This document shows, one piece after another, positions 1 through 8,579 of a DNA stretch of 64,000 bases; positions within the stretch are counted from its first letter, which is position 1, and every line of letters starts with the position of its first letter. This DNA comes from an uncultured Bacteroidota bacterium (lineage in GTDB: Bacteria > Bacteroidota > Bacteroidia > AKYH767-A > OLB10). The stretch lies in assembly GCA_900696575.1 (NCBI GenBank), contig CAADHD010000033.1:1-64000 (forward strand), given 5' to 3'. The notes below the pieces were generated by a model. It did not search any database and was not told where the DNA came from. It worked only from the letters and a program-made list of their open reading frames with translations. The position numbers and the translations under genes were made by a program.

Positions 1-2055
1 GTACAGGCAAGCGGAACAGCTTTGGTAAATTTATTTGGAAATGATTTTGACGGAAACCAAACATCTGTATTTCTTGAAAACGGAAACTTCAGTAATGCTG
101 TTATTCAGGCAAACCGGTTTATATGCAACAGAGGGAGCATGCGCAGAGCACCTCTGAACGGCAAGATTCCTTATTATCATGTTCAATTGCAGAATGTCTG
201 CTCAACATGTACAAATAATGCCAGCTTCCCAAAGATTGGCCGTGATGTTAATTCAAAGGGAAATCTCTTCGAAAATGCTTTTGGAGGTATCAGTCTTATT
301 GACGCTAAGGCAATAGTTTATAATAACACCTTCAGTAACATCTTTAATAAAAATGGAAACTATCATGCCTCACATTACGGAACAGGTATCTTTGTTGAAA
401 ACAGGCAAATAAGTTCCGGAAAAATTTTTATTGGAGGTATGGATCCATTTCAAAGAAATACTTTTAATGTTGTAAACATTGGTGTGATGGCTATAAACAG
501 AAATTACAATTTTGAGCTTACTATAGCTGATAACCTGTTCAACAATAGCAGCTATTCTACTGAAAGATCAGGAACCAATTTTTATAATACTGCCGTAACT
601 GTTCAATTTAACAAGAAAGGAACTGCTAACAGTTCTGTTTCTGTATATGGCAATGAAATTAATGACTGCAGGATTGGAGTGCACGCAAATCAGGTACAAA
701 ATATCAAAATAGGCGGATACAATACCGGAGGAGGCGCATTATCTAATTTAATTCAATACCATCTTGGCACTTCGGTTTTAACGGATAAGCATCATGGCAT
801 CTGGCTGCAAAACTCACATCATGCCGATGTGCTTGAAAATACAGTTACTAACGATAGTCCCACTTCCGAAGCAACAGTGCGAGGCTTAGTAATTGAGAAC
901 TGCCACATTGCCAACATCGGATGCAACAATTTTGTAAACCTAGGCAGAGGCATCCGCTTTGAAGGCGACTGCACCGGCATGCCCGGTACCCAACTTATTA
1001 AAAACAACATGACCGATTATGAAATTGGTATTGAACTGGATTTGGCACAAATTCCTAATCAAGGCTCCCAAGGCGACCCTTGGGATAACAAATGGAATCA
1101 TTCTTACCCTGTTAATCACGATAAAGTTAGTGGACAACTTTTGCAGCCAATACTTATTGACTGGTATTTTCAAAACAATGATGGCGATGCAAACAATATT
1201 TTCGGCCCTTTCCCGAGAGGGGCTAATCTAATTTTACCTCATGACAATCAAACCACACTTTATCCTCAATGTGTCAACAGCAATCTGAAAGGAGATTTTG
1301 ACCGCGATGCACGGTTTGGCGCTGTGGTGGGCGATTCGGCTCAGTACGAAGATTACGGTAGTGAATTAATATATGCTGCTAAAGCCAGTGTGTATGAAAC
1401 TTTGAAGCAAAACGATTCTTTGCTCAACCTGGGTTTGCCATCAGATGCATCCTTTCAAGATTTTTTTAATGCTATGAACACAACCAATATTGGAGCACTG
1501 TCTGATGTGCAAACTGCTCTCGATTCAAATCAAATTGATACAGCGGCTGTAATCAACAAAGCTGTAAACGATACTAACAGCATTGAGTATGCGCGTAAAA
1601 GCATAAATTCAATTCTCAGTGAGAAGATTTTGAAAAATATTCCAATGACAGCTTCTGATACTGCAACACTTGAATACATTTTCAGTCAACATTGGATACT
1701 TGCAGGAGACGCTGTATATGCTGCTGCTGCCATTCTCTGCAAAGAATATCATTCTCCACATATCAGCTTACGGAAAAGGCATTCCTCTGAACCGGAAAAG
1801 CCAAAAACAGATGCAGAATTTACAAGCATCAGCCTTCATCCCAAACCTGCAAATAATAAATTACATGTAACAGGTTTACCTGAAGCAAACTGTGAGATTG
1901 AAATTTATGACAGCTACTGCCGGCTGTTGCTTAAAAAACTAAATGCTGTTAACAGTTTAATAATTGATTTGCAGGATTACTCCAACGGATTTTATCATTT
2001 ACGGATTCATAACAATTATCAAAATTATAGAACGAATTTTGTAATTCTGAAATAA
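1..2055 (+). CDS. T9SS-exported beta-helix protein, 5' end missing
   Basis: The reading frame is open from the first base, so this is the C-terminal 684 residues of a longer protein. The first ~340 residues are rich in Asn/Gly and in short alternating hydrophobic stretches (GNEINDCRIGVHAN, HHGIWLQNSHHADVLENTVT), as in right-handed parallel beta-helix (NosD-like) surface proteins. A less repetitive acidic middle follows. The last ~80 residues look like a type A T9SS sorting domain: a HPKPANNKLHV start resembling the usual YPNPA motif, beta strands, then YSNGFYHLRI and a short basic tail. This predicts export across the outer membrane and surface attachment or release. The gene 17 bases downstream is on the same strand and is also cargo-like, so they may be co-transcribed. 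Substrate or ligand is unknown. Confidence 0.85.
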   Translation, partial: VQASGTALVNLFGNDFDGNQTSVFLENGNFSNAVIQANRFICNRGSMRRAPLNGKIPYYHVQLQNVCSTCTNNASFPKIGRDVNSKGNLFENAFGGISLIDAKAIVYNNTFSNIFNKNGNYHASHYGTGIFVENRQISSGKIFIGGMDPFQRNTFNVVNIGVMAINRNYNFELTIADNLFNNSSYSTERSGTNFYNTAVTVQFNKKGTANSSVSVYGNEINDCRIGVHANQVQNIKIGGYNTGGGALSNLIQYHLGTSVLTDKHHGIWLQNSHHADVLENTVTNDSPTSEATVRGLVIENCHIANIGCNNFVNLGRGIRFEGDCTGMPGTQLIKNNMTDYEIGIELDLAQIPNQGSQGDPWDNKWNHSYPVNHDKVSGQLLQPILIDWYFQNNDGDANNIFGPFPRGANLILPHDNQTTLYPQCVNSNLKGDFDRDARFGAVVGDSAQYEDYGSELIYAAKASVYETLKQNDSLLNLGLPSDASFQDFFNAMNTTNIGALSDVQTALDSNQIDTAAVINKAVNDTNSIEYARKSINSILSEKILKNIPMTASDTATLEYIFSQHWILAGDAVYAAAAILCKEYHSPHISLRKRHSSEPEKPKTDAEFTSISLHPKPANNKLHVTGLPEANCEIEIYDSYCRLLLKKLNAVNSLIIDLQDYSNGFYHLRIHNNYQNYRTNFVILK

Positions 2056-2072
2056 ATCAATTAGAACACTAA

Positions 2073-3632
2073 ATGATTAATAGATCGTTATTAACTGCAG
2101 CTATTTTTTATTACTGCGTTTTATTTTGTTATTCTCAAAATAAAAATTCAGTTTGGATTTTTGGAGATAGTACCGGAATAGATTTTACTAATAGCTCTAA
2201 TCCAATTTCTATCGCTTCAGCTAATGAATCAAGAGGCACCTCTGCATCTATTTGTGATAGCAATGGACAGTTGTTATTTTATGCATATGATCCTAATATT
2301 GCATTATGGCAATCAGGCGGAACAAGTAAGTTAGGAGTAGTGAAGAACAAACTTCATCAGGTAATCAAGAACGGTGATTCATTAATTGGAAACGGATGGT
2401 ACCACGAAATGGTAATATTACCCATGCCAGGTAGTGATAGCTTGTATTATTTATTTACTGTTGGAGTTTCAGTACCTCCTGACTATGGATTATGGTATTC
2501 TGTAATAAATATAAATTCTGACTCCGTCATTCAGAAAAATATCCAGTTACAAAGTTTTCTGATGGTTGATTGCTTAACTGCCGTTAAACATGGTAATGGC
2601 AGAGACTGGTGGTTAGTTTTCAGAAGGTGGAATCCAAATGGATTACCTGCTATTGATGAGTTTCATTCCTATCTGATTAGCCCTGGAGGAATAACTAATT
2701 ATTCTGTACAGCATGTAGGTACTGGAAATACAACAAACGGAGGTCAAATAACTTTTAATTCAGATGGTGGTAAATTTATTTTTACTAATTTATTAGACTT
2801 GATAGAACAATACGATTTCGACCGCTGCACAGGAATAATTTCAAATCCTGTCACCATTCAGCCACCCGGTACCCCGCCTCCTTATTATCAAATTACATGG
2901 AGCAGCGCATTTTCTCTCAATGACAATGTGCTTTACGTTTCCACATCAGGGAGCGATACAAGTTATTTGTACCAGTTTGATTTAACAGCAGCTAATATCT
3001 ATGCAAGCCGGATAACTCTTGATACTTTTTATTTACCTCCCGTAAGCCCGGGTGCATTAAAGCTTGCACCTGATGGAAAAATTTATTTCAGTTGTGCCTA
3101 TGATAACGGATTTAATTTCAACTATCCTTATGCAGACACCATGTACAACTATGTAAACATGAACTTGAGCGTAATTAATTACCCTGATAGCCTGGGTACT
3201 GCCTGCGGTTATGCTCCATTCAGTTTTTATCTGGGAGGAAAGCGTACCTATTATGGCTTACCTAACAACCCCGATTATGACATGCCGCCACTGGCAGGTT
3301 CACCCTGCGATACGCTTACCGGCCTCACCCCCGGCCCCTCTCCAAAAGAGAGGGGTGCAGAACTCTTTGCAACGTGGGTGAGTTCCTGGCAGAAGCTGTT
3401 TGTGAATGCTCAAAATCTAAAAGGTAAAAAGGTAACGGTGGAGGTGTTTGATGTAACAGGCAAGGTGATTTCCGCCTCACCCCCGACCCCTCTCCCGGTG
3501 GAGAGGGGTGAAGCGCACAATGGCTACTTCACTCAGGATATTTTTCTGCCGAATCTTTCTGCAGGTGTGTATGTGGTAAAATTGCAGACAGAGAAGGAAA
3601 TGCTGAGCAACAAATTTGTGGTGAGTGATTGA
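2073..3632 (+). CDS. T9SS cargo protein, probable beta-propeller, with repeat insertions
   Basis: This 519-residue protein has an N-terminal signal peptide (MINRSLLTAAIFYYCVLFCYSQ) and opens with VWIFGDSTGIDF, a style common in Bacteroidota secreted proteins with propeller-like bodies. Repeated short motifs (LFYAYDP, YYLFTVGV, FIFTNLLDLIEQYDFD, KLAPDGKIYF) fit a beta-propeller. Residues ~430-519 form a type A T9SS sorting domain ending SAGVYVVKLQTEKEMLSNKFVVSD. Two GC-rich palindromic elements are translated in frame, as LTPGPSPKERG before the sorting domain and SPPTPLPVERG inside it. The start is the ATG 17 bases after the preceding stop. No catalytic motif was recognised. Confidence 0.82.
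   Translation: MINRSLLTAAIFYYCVLFCYSQNKNSVWIFGDSTGIDFTNSSNPISIASANESRGTSASICDSNGQLLFYAYDPNIALWQSGGTSKLGVVKNKLHQVIKNGDSLIGNGWYHEMVILPMPGSDSLYYLFTVGVSVPPDYGLWYSVININSDSVIQKNIQLQSFLMVDCLTAVKHGNGRDWWLVFRRWNPNGLPAIDEFHSYLISPGGITNYSVQHVGTGNTTNGGQITFNSDGGKFIFTNLLDLIEQYDFDRCTGIISNPVTIQPPGTPPPYYQITWSSAFSLNDNVLYVSTSGSDTSYLYQFDLTAANIYASRITLDTFYLPPVSPGALKLAPDGKIYFSCAYDNGFNFNYPYADTMYNYVNMNLSVINYPDSLGTACGYAPFSFYLGGKRTYYGLPNNPDYDMPPLAGSPCDTLTGLTPGPSPKERGAELFATWVSSWQKLFVNAQNLKGKKVTVEVFDVTGKVISASPPTPLPVERGEAHNGYFTQDIFLPNLSAGVYVVKLQTEKEMLSNKFVVSD
3323..3357. repeat. Palindromic repeat element, copy A (in-frame)
   Basis: CCTCACCCCCGGCCCCTCTC is followed by AAAA-centred inverted arms: CCCCTCTC at 3335-3342 and GAGAGGGG at 3348-3355. 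It is read as L-T-P-G-P-S-P-K-E-R-G. It matches copy B almost base for base outside the loop and is much more GC-rich than the surrounding gene. The peptide TPGPSPKERG is, as I recall, a recurrent insert in Bacteroidota proteins. Confidence 0.85.
3475..3510. repeat. Palindromic repeat element, copy B (in-frame, inside sorting domain)
   Basis: This is the same core as copy A with a 9-bp stem: CCCCTCTCC at 3487-3495 and GGAGAGGGG at 3500-3508, loop CGGT. It is read in a different frame of the element (S-P-P-T-P-L-P-V-E-R-G) and sits between GKVIS and the YFTQDIFLPNL strand of the T9SS sorting domain. The element therefore tolerates translation in at least two frames without a stop codon. Confidence 0.85.
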
Positions 3633-3670
3633 AAATTTAAAACACACCCCCGCCTGCGCTCCTGCATCCT

Positions 3671-3712
3671 CACCCCCTCTCGCCTGCGCACTATGCCGGC
3701 CGCACAGAGGGG
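3671..3712. repeat. Degenerate third copy of the palindromic repeat
   Basis: Intergenic sequence after the stop codon. A CACCCCCTCT arm (CCCCTCT at 3674-3680) pairs with AGAGGGG at 3706-3712 across a 25-base, GC-rich centre that contains GCCTGCG; GCCTGCG also occurs just upstream, at about 3651. It shares the stem of copies A and B but has a replaced or expanded loop. The element may act as a transcript-end hairpin here, but there is no clear T-run. Confidence 0.6.
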
Positions 3713-3791
3713 AGAAAGAAAAACTCAATCTACATAAGGCAAGGTCAATTCGTGAATTGTGAATTATTCTGAAGTTTCCCCTTATCTGGCA

Positions 3792-5870
3792 TCACCCAAT
3801 ATTCGGATACTCCACCCTCACATGATACATGCTCATGAGCATTTTTCTGAATACTTTTTTAATGGCCGTAACATCTTTAAAGGTAATGTCGCTGTTTATG
3901 AATTGTTCCTGTTTTATGAGCCTGTCAATGATATCATCAATCAAACCGGTAATGGATTTGGCATCATGATTTTTAAGACTGCGGGAAGAGGCTTCAACCG
4001 AATCGGCCATCATCATCACAGCCGTTTCTTTTGAGAAAGGCAGCGGGCCGGGATACCGGAACATTTCCTCATCCACCATTTCATCCGGATAATTTTTAAG
4101 AAAAGACTGATAGAAGTACTGAACCATGGTAGTACCATGATGGGTCCTTATAAAGTCAATTACCAAATCGGGAACATGATGCTGGCGTGCTTTTTCAATT
4201 CCTTTCATTACATGGCTGATAATGATGGATGCACTTTCTTCAAAACTCAGTTCATCATGCGGATTAAACTGCGGGTTCTGGTTTTCGATAAAGTAAAGCG
4301 GCATGTCCATTTTGCCAATATCATGATACAGTGCTCCTACTCTTACCAGCAAGGCATTTCCTCCGATCTCATAAATAGCAGACTCGGCAAGATTGGCAAC
4401 CTGCATGCTGTGTTGAAACGTGCCGGGGGCTTTAACCGATAAATCGCGGAGCAATGGAGAATTAAGGTCAGCCATTTCAAGTAAGGAAACATCAGACGTG
4501 AGCTTAAACATTCGTTCGATAATGTAAATAAGCGGATATGAAAAAAGCGTAAGCATCACGTTGCCCGAAAACCATCCGGCCATTTCGAGGTCAATGCCTT
4601 TAAAGTTGCCCTGATGAATTACAGAAAGGGCTGTGTAGGAAATAAGATAGGAAAGAAAAATCAATGCGATGGAGTAAAACAGTTGCGCCCTCCTTCTCAG
4701 ATGAGTGAAGGAGAAAATGGTAACCATGCCGGCAATGATCTGCATAAACACGAAATCATAACCGTTGTCAGCATACATACCGAGAAAGAGCATAGTGATG
4801 ATATGAGTAAACAGCGCTAACCGCGTATCGAAAAACACCCGGAGGATAATGGGAAGAATACAGACCGGAACAAGGTACTCGTTAATAAACGGATACTTTA
4901 ATGCCTGAGCAAAAGCAAAAGCCACAAGCACCACCATCGAAAGAATGAGCAACACTTTTACATTGTCAGCATAAATGTCTTTTCTCAAGGTGGCCAGAAA
5001 AATCAGAAGCATCATAAAACAAAGAACAACAACCACTGTTCGGCCTACCTGCGGAAGCATTCTTCCTGCACGATTATCAGGATTACGCTCATAAAGTTTT
5101 CGCAGGGATAATAGTTTCTGAGCTATTTCTGCACTTACAGGCTCATCTTTCGAAACAATCAGTTCATCCTTCAATACCATGCCGCGTGTGGTGGAAATGG
5201 CACTGAGTTTTTTCTGCAATTCTTTTTGAGAAAGCGCTGCATCGTATTCCATATCCGGCTGAAGCAGCGAAAGAATTACCGGTTCGAGTATGGAAGCATC
5301 TTCATTGTTAAGTTTTTCAATTTCATTCTGTATAAACTCTTGGGCATGCAACTCATCATAAACCGAAGCAGGGTCAAGGTTTTTCATTTCATTGCCTCGG
5401 ATAATAATAAACTCACGTCCAGGCAAATCCTCATCGCTTAGCGAAGATGCACTGTAGCCGTTTGCGTAAATGGTATTAATCCATTCGGTACCTGCCTGTT
5501 TTATTTTTTCCTTTATCTCATCAGCCTTTGACTTATCACCGGAATGAATTTTGTTCCATTCTAACTCAAATTCAGTTTCAAATTTTTTAATGACAATTCC
5601 CTTTACCGATTCATTGGAGCGGTAATAAGCTGCAGACTGCCTCATCAGCAATTTTTTTTCGGCTTCAACAGAATCTTTCGGTTTCAGTATAGTAAAATCG
5701 AAAGGCGCATACAAGTCATTGTATTTCCATGGAACTCCTTCATCAAATTCGTATTGATAACGGGTGTTGGAAGGAAAAAAACGGGAAATGAGAAATATAG
5801 AAACCACCACAAGGATGAACTTGAAAATATCTTCATGTCTGTTGCTGATGAAGATGAATAACTTTCGCAT
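3792..5870 (-). CDS. 7TM-HD family cyclic dinucleotide phosphodiesterase-like protein (PgpH type)
   Basis: This 692-residue integral membrane protein has the 7TMR-HD architecture. There is one N-terminal membrane segment (FKFILVVVSIFLISRFF), a long extracytoplasmic region rich in charged helices (~30-285, 7TMR-HDED type), a cluster of membrane helices (~290-470) and a C-terminal HD domain. HD residues are visible in TFQHSMQVANLAESA, ALYHDIGKMDMP and RTHHGT. PgpH-type members hydrolyse c-di-AMP in Firmicutes; the substrate here is not known. The start chosen is the ATG at 5870 (MRKLFIFIS). The longer open frame to 6002 runs into the RNase P RNA gene and is not credible. It lies directly downstream of rnpB on the same strand, 47 bases away. 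Confidence 0.9.
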   Translation of the reverse strand: MRKLFIFISNRHEDIFKFILVVVSIFLISRFFPSNTRYQYEFDEGVPWKYNDLYAPFDFTILKPKDSVEAEKKLLMRQSAAYYRSNESVKGIVIKKFETEFELEWNKIHSGDKSKADEIKEKIKQAGTEWINTIYANGYSASSLSDEDLPGREFIIIRGNEMKNLDPASVYDELHAQEFIQNEIEKLNNEDASILEPVILSLLQPDMEYDAALSQKELQKKLSAISTTRGMVLKDELIVSKDEPVSAEIAQKLLSLRKLYERNPDNRAGRMLPQVGRTVVVVLCFMMLLIFLATLRKDIYADNVKVLLILSMVVLVAFAFAQALKYPFINEYLVPVCILPIILRVFFDTRLALFTHIITMLFLGMYADNGYDFVFMQIIAGMVTIFSFTHLRRRAQLFYSIALIFLSYLISYTALSVIHQGNFKGIDLEMAGWFSGNVMLTLFSYPLIYIIERMFKLTSDVSLLEMADLNSPLLRDLSVKAPGTFQHSMQVANLAESAIYEIGGNALLVRVGALYHDIGKMDMPLYFIENQNPQFNPHDELSFEESASIIISHVMKGIEKARQHHVPDLVIDFIRTHHGTTMVQYFYQSFLKNYPDEMVDEEMFRYPGPLPFSKETAVMMMADSVEASSRSLKNHDAKSITGLIDDIIDRLIKQEQFINSDITFKDVTAIKKVFRKMLMSMYHVRVEYPNIG

Positions 5871-5917
5871 AAATGTTGAAAAAAAGTATGTTTTGGCAGT
5901 GCCGAAGATGCATAAAA

Positions 5918-6303
5918 AAAGCAAACCTGTAAGCCGGGTTCTGTACGGAACCGTTGCCGGTACCGCCTCTGCCATTAATCTGCGATGGGGCTCGCGCCTC
6001 ACCTGTATCAGCCTACCCGTTACGGCATGGAGTGAACCAACGGCAGCGGGACACTGCCCATCCGCAACTTATTTGGCCTTTCAACCCGCAAGGTTTGCCC
6101 GCCTGCCGTTTCGCAACGGCAAGCCGTGAGCTCTTACCTCACGATTTCACCCTTATCCGCCAAAGTCGGACGGTATGTTTCTGTTGCACTGTCTGTTTCA
6201 GCAGGATTTCTCCTGATGAACCTTCCCGTTAGGAAGTGCGGTACCCTGTGTTGCCCGGACTTTCCTCCCTGCCCGGTGGCAGAGCGGCAGAGCGGTTTGC
6301 TTT
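5918..6303 (-). ncRNA. rnpB: RNase P RNA, bacterial class A
   Basis: Read on the minus strand, the conserved 5' core GGAGGAAAGTCCGGGC occurs near 6262-6277 and the 3' core ACAGAACCCGGCTTACAG near 5928-5945. The P1 helix closes the molecule: AAAGCAAACC at 6303-6294 pairs with GGTTTGCTTT at 5927-5918, which sets the ends to within a few bases. Length is about 386 nt, normal for class A. A TAnnTTTG box lies just upstream, consistent with its own promoter. The RNA is the catalytic subunit that matures tRNA 5' ends. Open frames crossing this interval are artefacts. Confidence 0.97.
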
Positions 6304-6306
6304 GTG

Positions 6307-6314
6307 CAAAGGTA
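6307..6314 (-). promoter_or_regulatory. -7 promoter element of rnpB
   Basis: TACCTTTG on the minus strand matches the Bacteroidota -7 consensus TAnnTTTG exactly. It ends about three bases before the P1-defined 5' end of the RNase P RNA, so primary-transcript start and mature end probably nearly coincide. No convincing -33 TTG was found at the usual spacing. Confidence 0.7.
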
Positions 6315-6373
6315 ATATCCTAATGTTGCCGGTTATAATTTCAGCGAAAACACGACATTCGCAGCCGCTTTAA

Positions 6374-6461
6374 GGAGAGATGTCCGAGTGGTTTAAGGAG
6401 CGCGCCTGGAAAGTGCGTAAACCCCAAAAGGGTTTCGAGGGTTCGAATCCCTCTCTCTCCG
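6374..6461 (+). tRNA. tRNA-Ser(GGA)
   Basis: An 88-nt class II tRNA with acceptor arms GGAGAGA/TCTCTCC and discriminator G. The anticodon stem is CGCGC/GTGCG with loop CTGGAAA (anticodon GGA at 6408-6410, reading UCC/UCU). It has a long variable arm AAACCCCAAAAGGGTTT and T-loop GGTTCGAATCC. No CCA is encoded after the discriminator. It lies about 70 bases upstream of, and divergent from, rnpB. Confidence 0.97.
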
Positions 6462-6534
6462 CAAACTTTGCGTGTGGGTACATTTATTGTTTGGCCTTAG
6501 TTATTGTTACTGATTTCAGACATCAGAAAATTAC

Positions 6535-6557
6535 GAATTCTTAACTGTGAATTTTTT
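6535..6557 (+). terminator. Weak hairpin plus T-run after tRNA-Ser
   Basis: AATTC (6536-6540) and GAATT (6549-6553) form a short stem across TTAACTGT, followed by a run of T. It could terminate the tRNA transcript. The stem is AT-rich and only five base pairs, so the call is weak. A very similar word occurs at 56248-56264. Confidence 0.35.
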
Positions 6558-6581
6558 CCTTTTAGACGCATCACCCTTTTT

Positions 6582-7478
6582 TCACCCTTCCGGTTTATAA
6601 AGCACTTTATTCTTTATCTTTTTTGATGGTGAAGAAGGATCAGATGTGGATGGATTGCGGAGTTCAACATTTTTATGAAGCACCCATTTTCCCTGTTTCC
6701 ATTTATATGCATCGTATGTAAAATCAGGACCATAGGATTTGAAGTTTCCGGCAAGCTGAGGAGATGGTGGTGAAAGATGATCAAATACAATACGCTTTTT
6801 CTTTTCGTCATAATTCAACGACATTACTGCACGCGCATTGTACTCGAAAAGGATGCGTTGCCTGATCCCAAAGTCTGTTTGAAAAAGAGGAGCTCCAAAA
6901 GAAATTTTTCCATTTTCAATAGTCAGTACATCGATTACCTTCATGGTTGATTCGTTGTCTATACCCCGCCAGCCCAGCAACGTATAAAAAGCTTTTCCTT
7001 TTACTGATGTGGTAATCAATTTATAATAAAGTGAACCAAGCCAGTTATCAGAATTCAACAATAGCTTTTCGGCAATCTGCCTGTCGGGCATATTATTATG
7101 CAGCCGAATAACCTGAGGTATTTCTGCCTTTTTGTTCCTCCATTGTACAAAACCAAAATAGCGATATTGCTTTCCGCCTGTCAATGGACATATAAAAGTG
7201 TAAACACGCAGAAGCTTATCCCTGTCAGTGAGTACAGAGAGATTTTTAAGCGAATCAAACTGTAAATCCATACGGCTATCCTTTTTCAAAAGTTCAAAAA
7301 GGAGCGAATCAAATTTTCCGGCATGCTCCAACCTAACCGAATCGGTTGTGCCTTGCTGAATGCTGTCGGCCATTTGCTTTAAAAATTCAATTTCAATATC
7401 CCGGGCAGCAGGTTTTAGCTGAGCAACAGTGCGAAAGCCTAAAAAGAAAAAGATTACACTGGCGATATATTTAAACAT
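6582..7478 (-). CDS. Secreted protein of unknown function
   Basis: A 298-residue protein with a signal peptide (MFKYIASVIFFFLGFRTVAQ). The body contains CPLTGGKQYRYFGFVQW, LGWRGIDNESTMKVIDVLTI and a C-terminal basic stretch. Proteins of this style occur in Bacteroidota, but I cannot name the family or assign a function. The start is placed at the ATG at 7478. The open frame continues to 7748 but would overlap era and lose the signal peptide from the N terminus; an ATG at 7535 (MKFERF) is a second possibility. It is divergent from era. Confidence 0.75.
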   Translation of the reverse strand: MFKYIASVIFFFLGFRTVAQLKPAARDIEIEFLKQMADSIQQGTTDSVRLEHAGKFDSLLFELLKKDSRMDLQFDSLKNLSVLTDRDKLLRVYTFICPLTGGKQYRYFGFVQWRNKKAEIPQVIRLHNNMPDRQIAEKLLLNSDNWLGSLYYKLITTSVKGKAFYTLLGWRGIDNESTMKVIDVLTIENGKISFGAPLFQTDFGIRQRILFEYNARAVMSLNYDEKKKRIVFDHLSPPSPQLAGNFKSYGPDFTYDAYKWKQGKWVLHKNVELRNPSTSDPSSPSKKIKNKVLYKPEG

Positions 7479-7595
7479 GCGGCTGAAACGTATCAAAGCA
7501 AACAATATTGTATTGCTGAAGCGTTCAAATTTCATAAAGCAAATCGGGATTAAGAGGCATGTCTTTACAATTATATTCAAGAGAATTTCAACAAG

Positions 7596-7603
7596 TACCT
7601 TTG
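7596..7603 (+). promoter_or_regulatory. -7 promoter element of era, five bases before the ATG
   Basis: TACCTTTG is an exact TAnnTTTG match and is followed by CGCTG and then the era ATG at 7609. Transcription normally starts roughly 4-9 bases after this element, so the era mRNA may be leaderless or nearly so. The same five-base spacing is seen before the E1 dehydrogenase gene at 23506. No -33 TTG is obvious. Confidence 0.65.
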
Positions 7604-7608
7604 CGCTG

Positions 7609-8487
7609 ATGAAACACCGTTCAGGATTCTGCGCCATAACCGGTAAACCGAATGCCGGCAAATCAACCTTAATGAATAGAATCATAGGTACTTCCCTTTC
7701 TGCAGTAACTCCAAAAGCACAGACTACACGGCACAGAATTAAAGGCATATTAAATGATGATGATTACCAGATTGTTTTCAGCGATACCCCCGGATTACTC
7801 ACTCCTGCTTATCTTTTGCATGAGAAAATGACTGAAGCTATCAAGCAGTCCTGCGAAGATGCTGATGTGGTTTTACTCGTAACCGATTGCACTGAAAAGC
7901 CCGATGATGCTGTTGTTGATTTTCTTAAATCCGCTTCCTCTCCCTTAGTGATTGCTCTTAACAAAGCAGATTTATCAACGCAAACTGAAGTAGAACAGCG
8001 GATTATTGAATACAGACATTTGTTTCCTGCTGCAACCATCATACCCATATCGGCTCAGGAAAATTTCAATATTCGTGAATTGGTTGAAGCTATTCTGAGT
8101 CATTTGCCCGAAGGCGAAGCATTTTACAGCAAGGAAGAACTGAGCGACCGCAACCAAAGGTTTTTTGCAGAAGAGATTATCCGCGAACAGATTTTTTTGT
8201 ATTACGAAAAAGAAATACCCTACAGCGCTGAAGTAGCCGTTACCCATTGGCAGGACAAAGAGTCGCTGATAAAAATGGATGCCGTTATTTTTGTACTTCG
8301 CGAAACACAGAAAGCCATTTTGCTAGGACATAAAGGCTCGTCTATTAAAAGGATGGCCACGGCAGCTCGGAAAAAATTAGAATCGTTTACCGGCAGAAAA
8401 GTTTTCCTGGAACTTACCGTAAAAGTCAATCCCAAATGGCGGACCGATGAGTCAATGCTGAAGCGCCTTGGTTATGATGAGCACTGA
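7609..8487 (+). CDS. era: GTPase Era
   Basis: A 292-residue ribosome-assembly GTPase that binds 16S rRNA during 30S maturation. The G1 motif GKPNAGKST, G3 DTPG and G4 NKAD are present. The C-terminal KH domain contains ILLGHKGSSIKRMA. Length matches the family (~295). The start is the ATG giving MKHRSGFCAITGKP; the upstream in-frame extension to 7429 overlaps the divergent gene and adds no family-like sequence. Together with rnpB and tRNA-Ser nearby this is a small housekeeping patch. Confidence 0.96.
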   Translation: MKHRSGFCAITGKPNAGKSTLMNRIIGTSLSAVTPKAQTTRHRIKGILNDDDYQIVFSDTPGLLTPAYLLHEKMTEAIKQSCEDADVVLLVTDCTEKPDDAVVDFLKSASSPLVIALNKADLSTQTEVEQRIIEYRHLFPAATIIPISAQENFNIRELVEAILSHLPEGEAFYSKEELSDRNQRFFAEEIIREQIFLYYEKEIPYSAEVAVTHWQDKESLIKMDAVIFVLRETQKAILLGHKGSSIKRMATAARKKLESFTGRKVFLELTVKVNPKWRTDESMLKRLGYDEH

Positions 8488-8579
8488 TTTAATAAATTTC
8501 TGACCTTAATCAGATGCCTCGCTGATTTTGATTAGCCCCCTCGCTGAAACCTCATGTCAATTTTGAAATAAAAAAGGAC

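Noticed and set aside
3477-3728. 83-codon minus-strand frame over the palindromic repeats
   Set aside because: A by-product of GC-rich repeat DNA overlapping a well-supported plus-strand gene.
5871-6323. Several open frames across this interval on both strands, including an N-terminal extension of the 7TM-HD gene
   Set aside because: The interval is the RNase P RNA gene with its conserved cores and closing P1 helix; the frames have no protein-like features.
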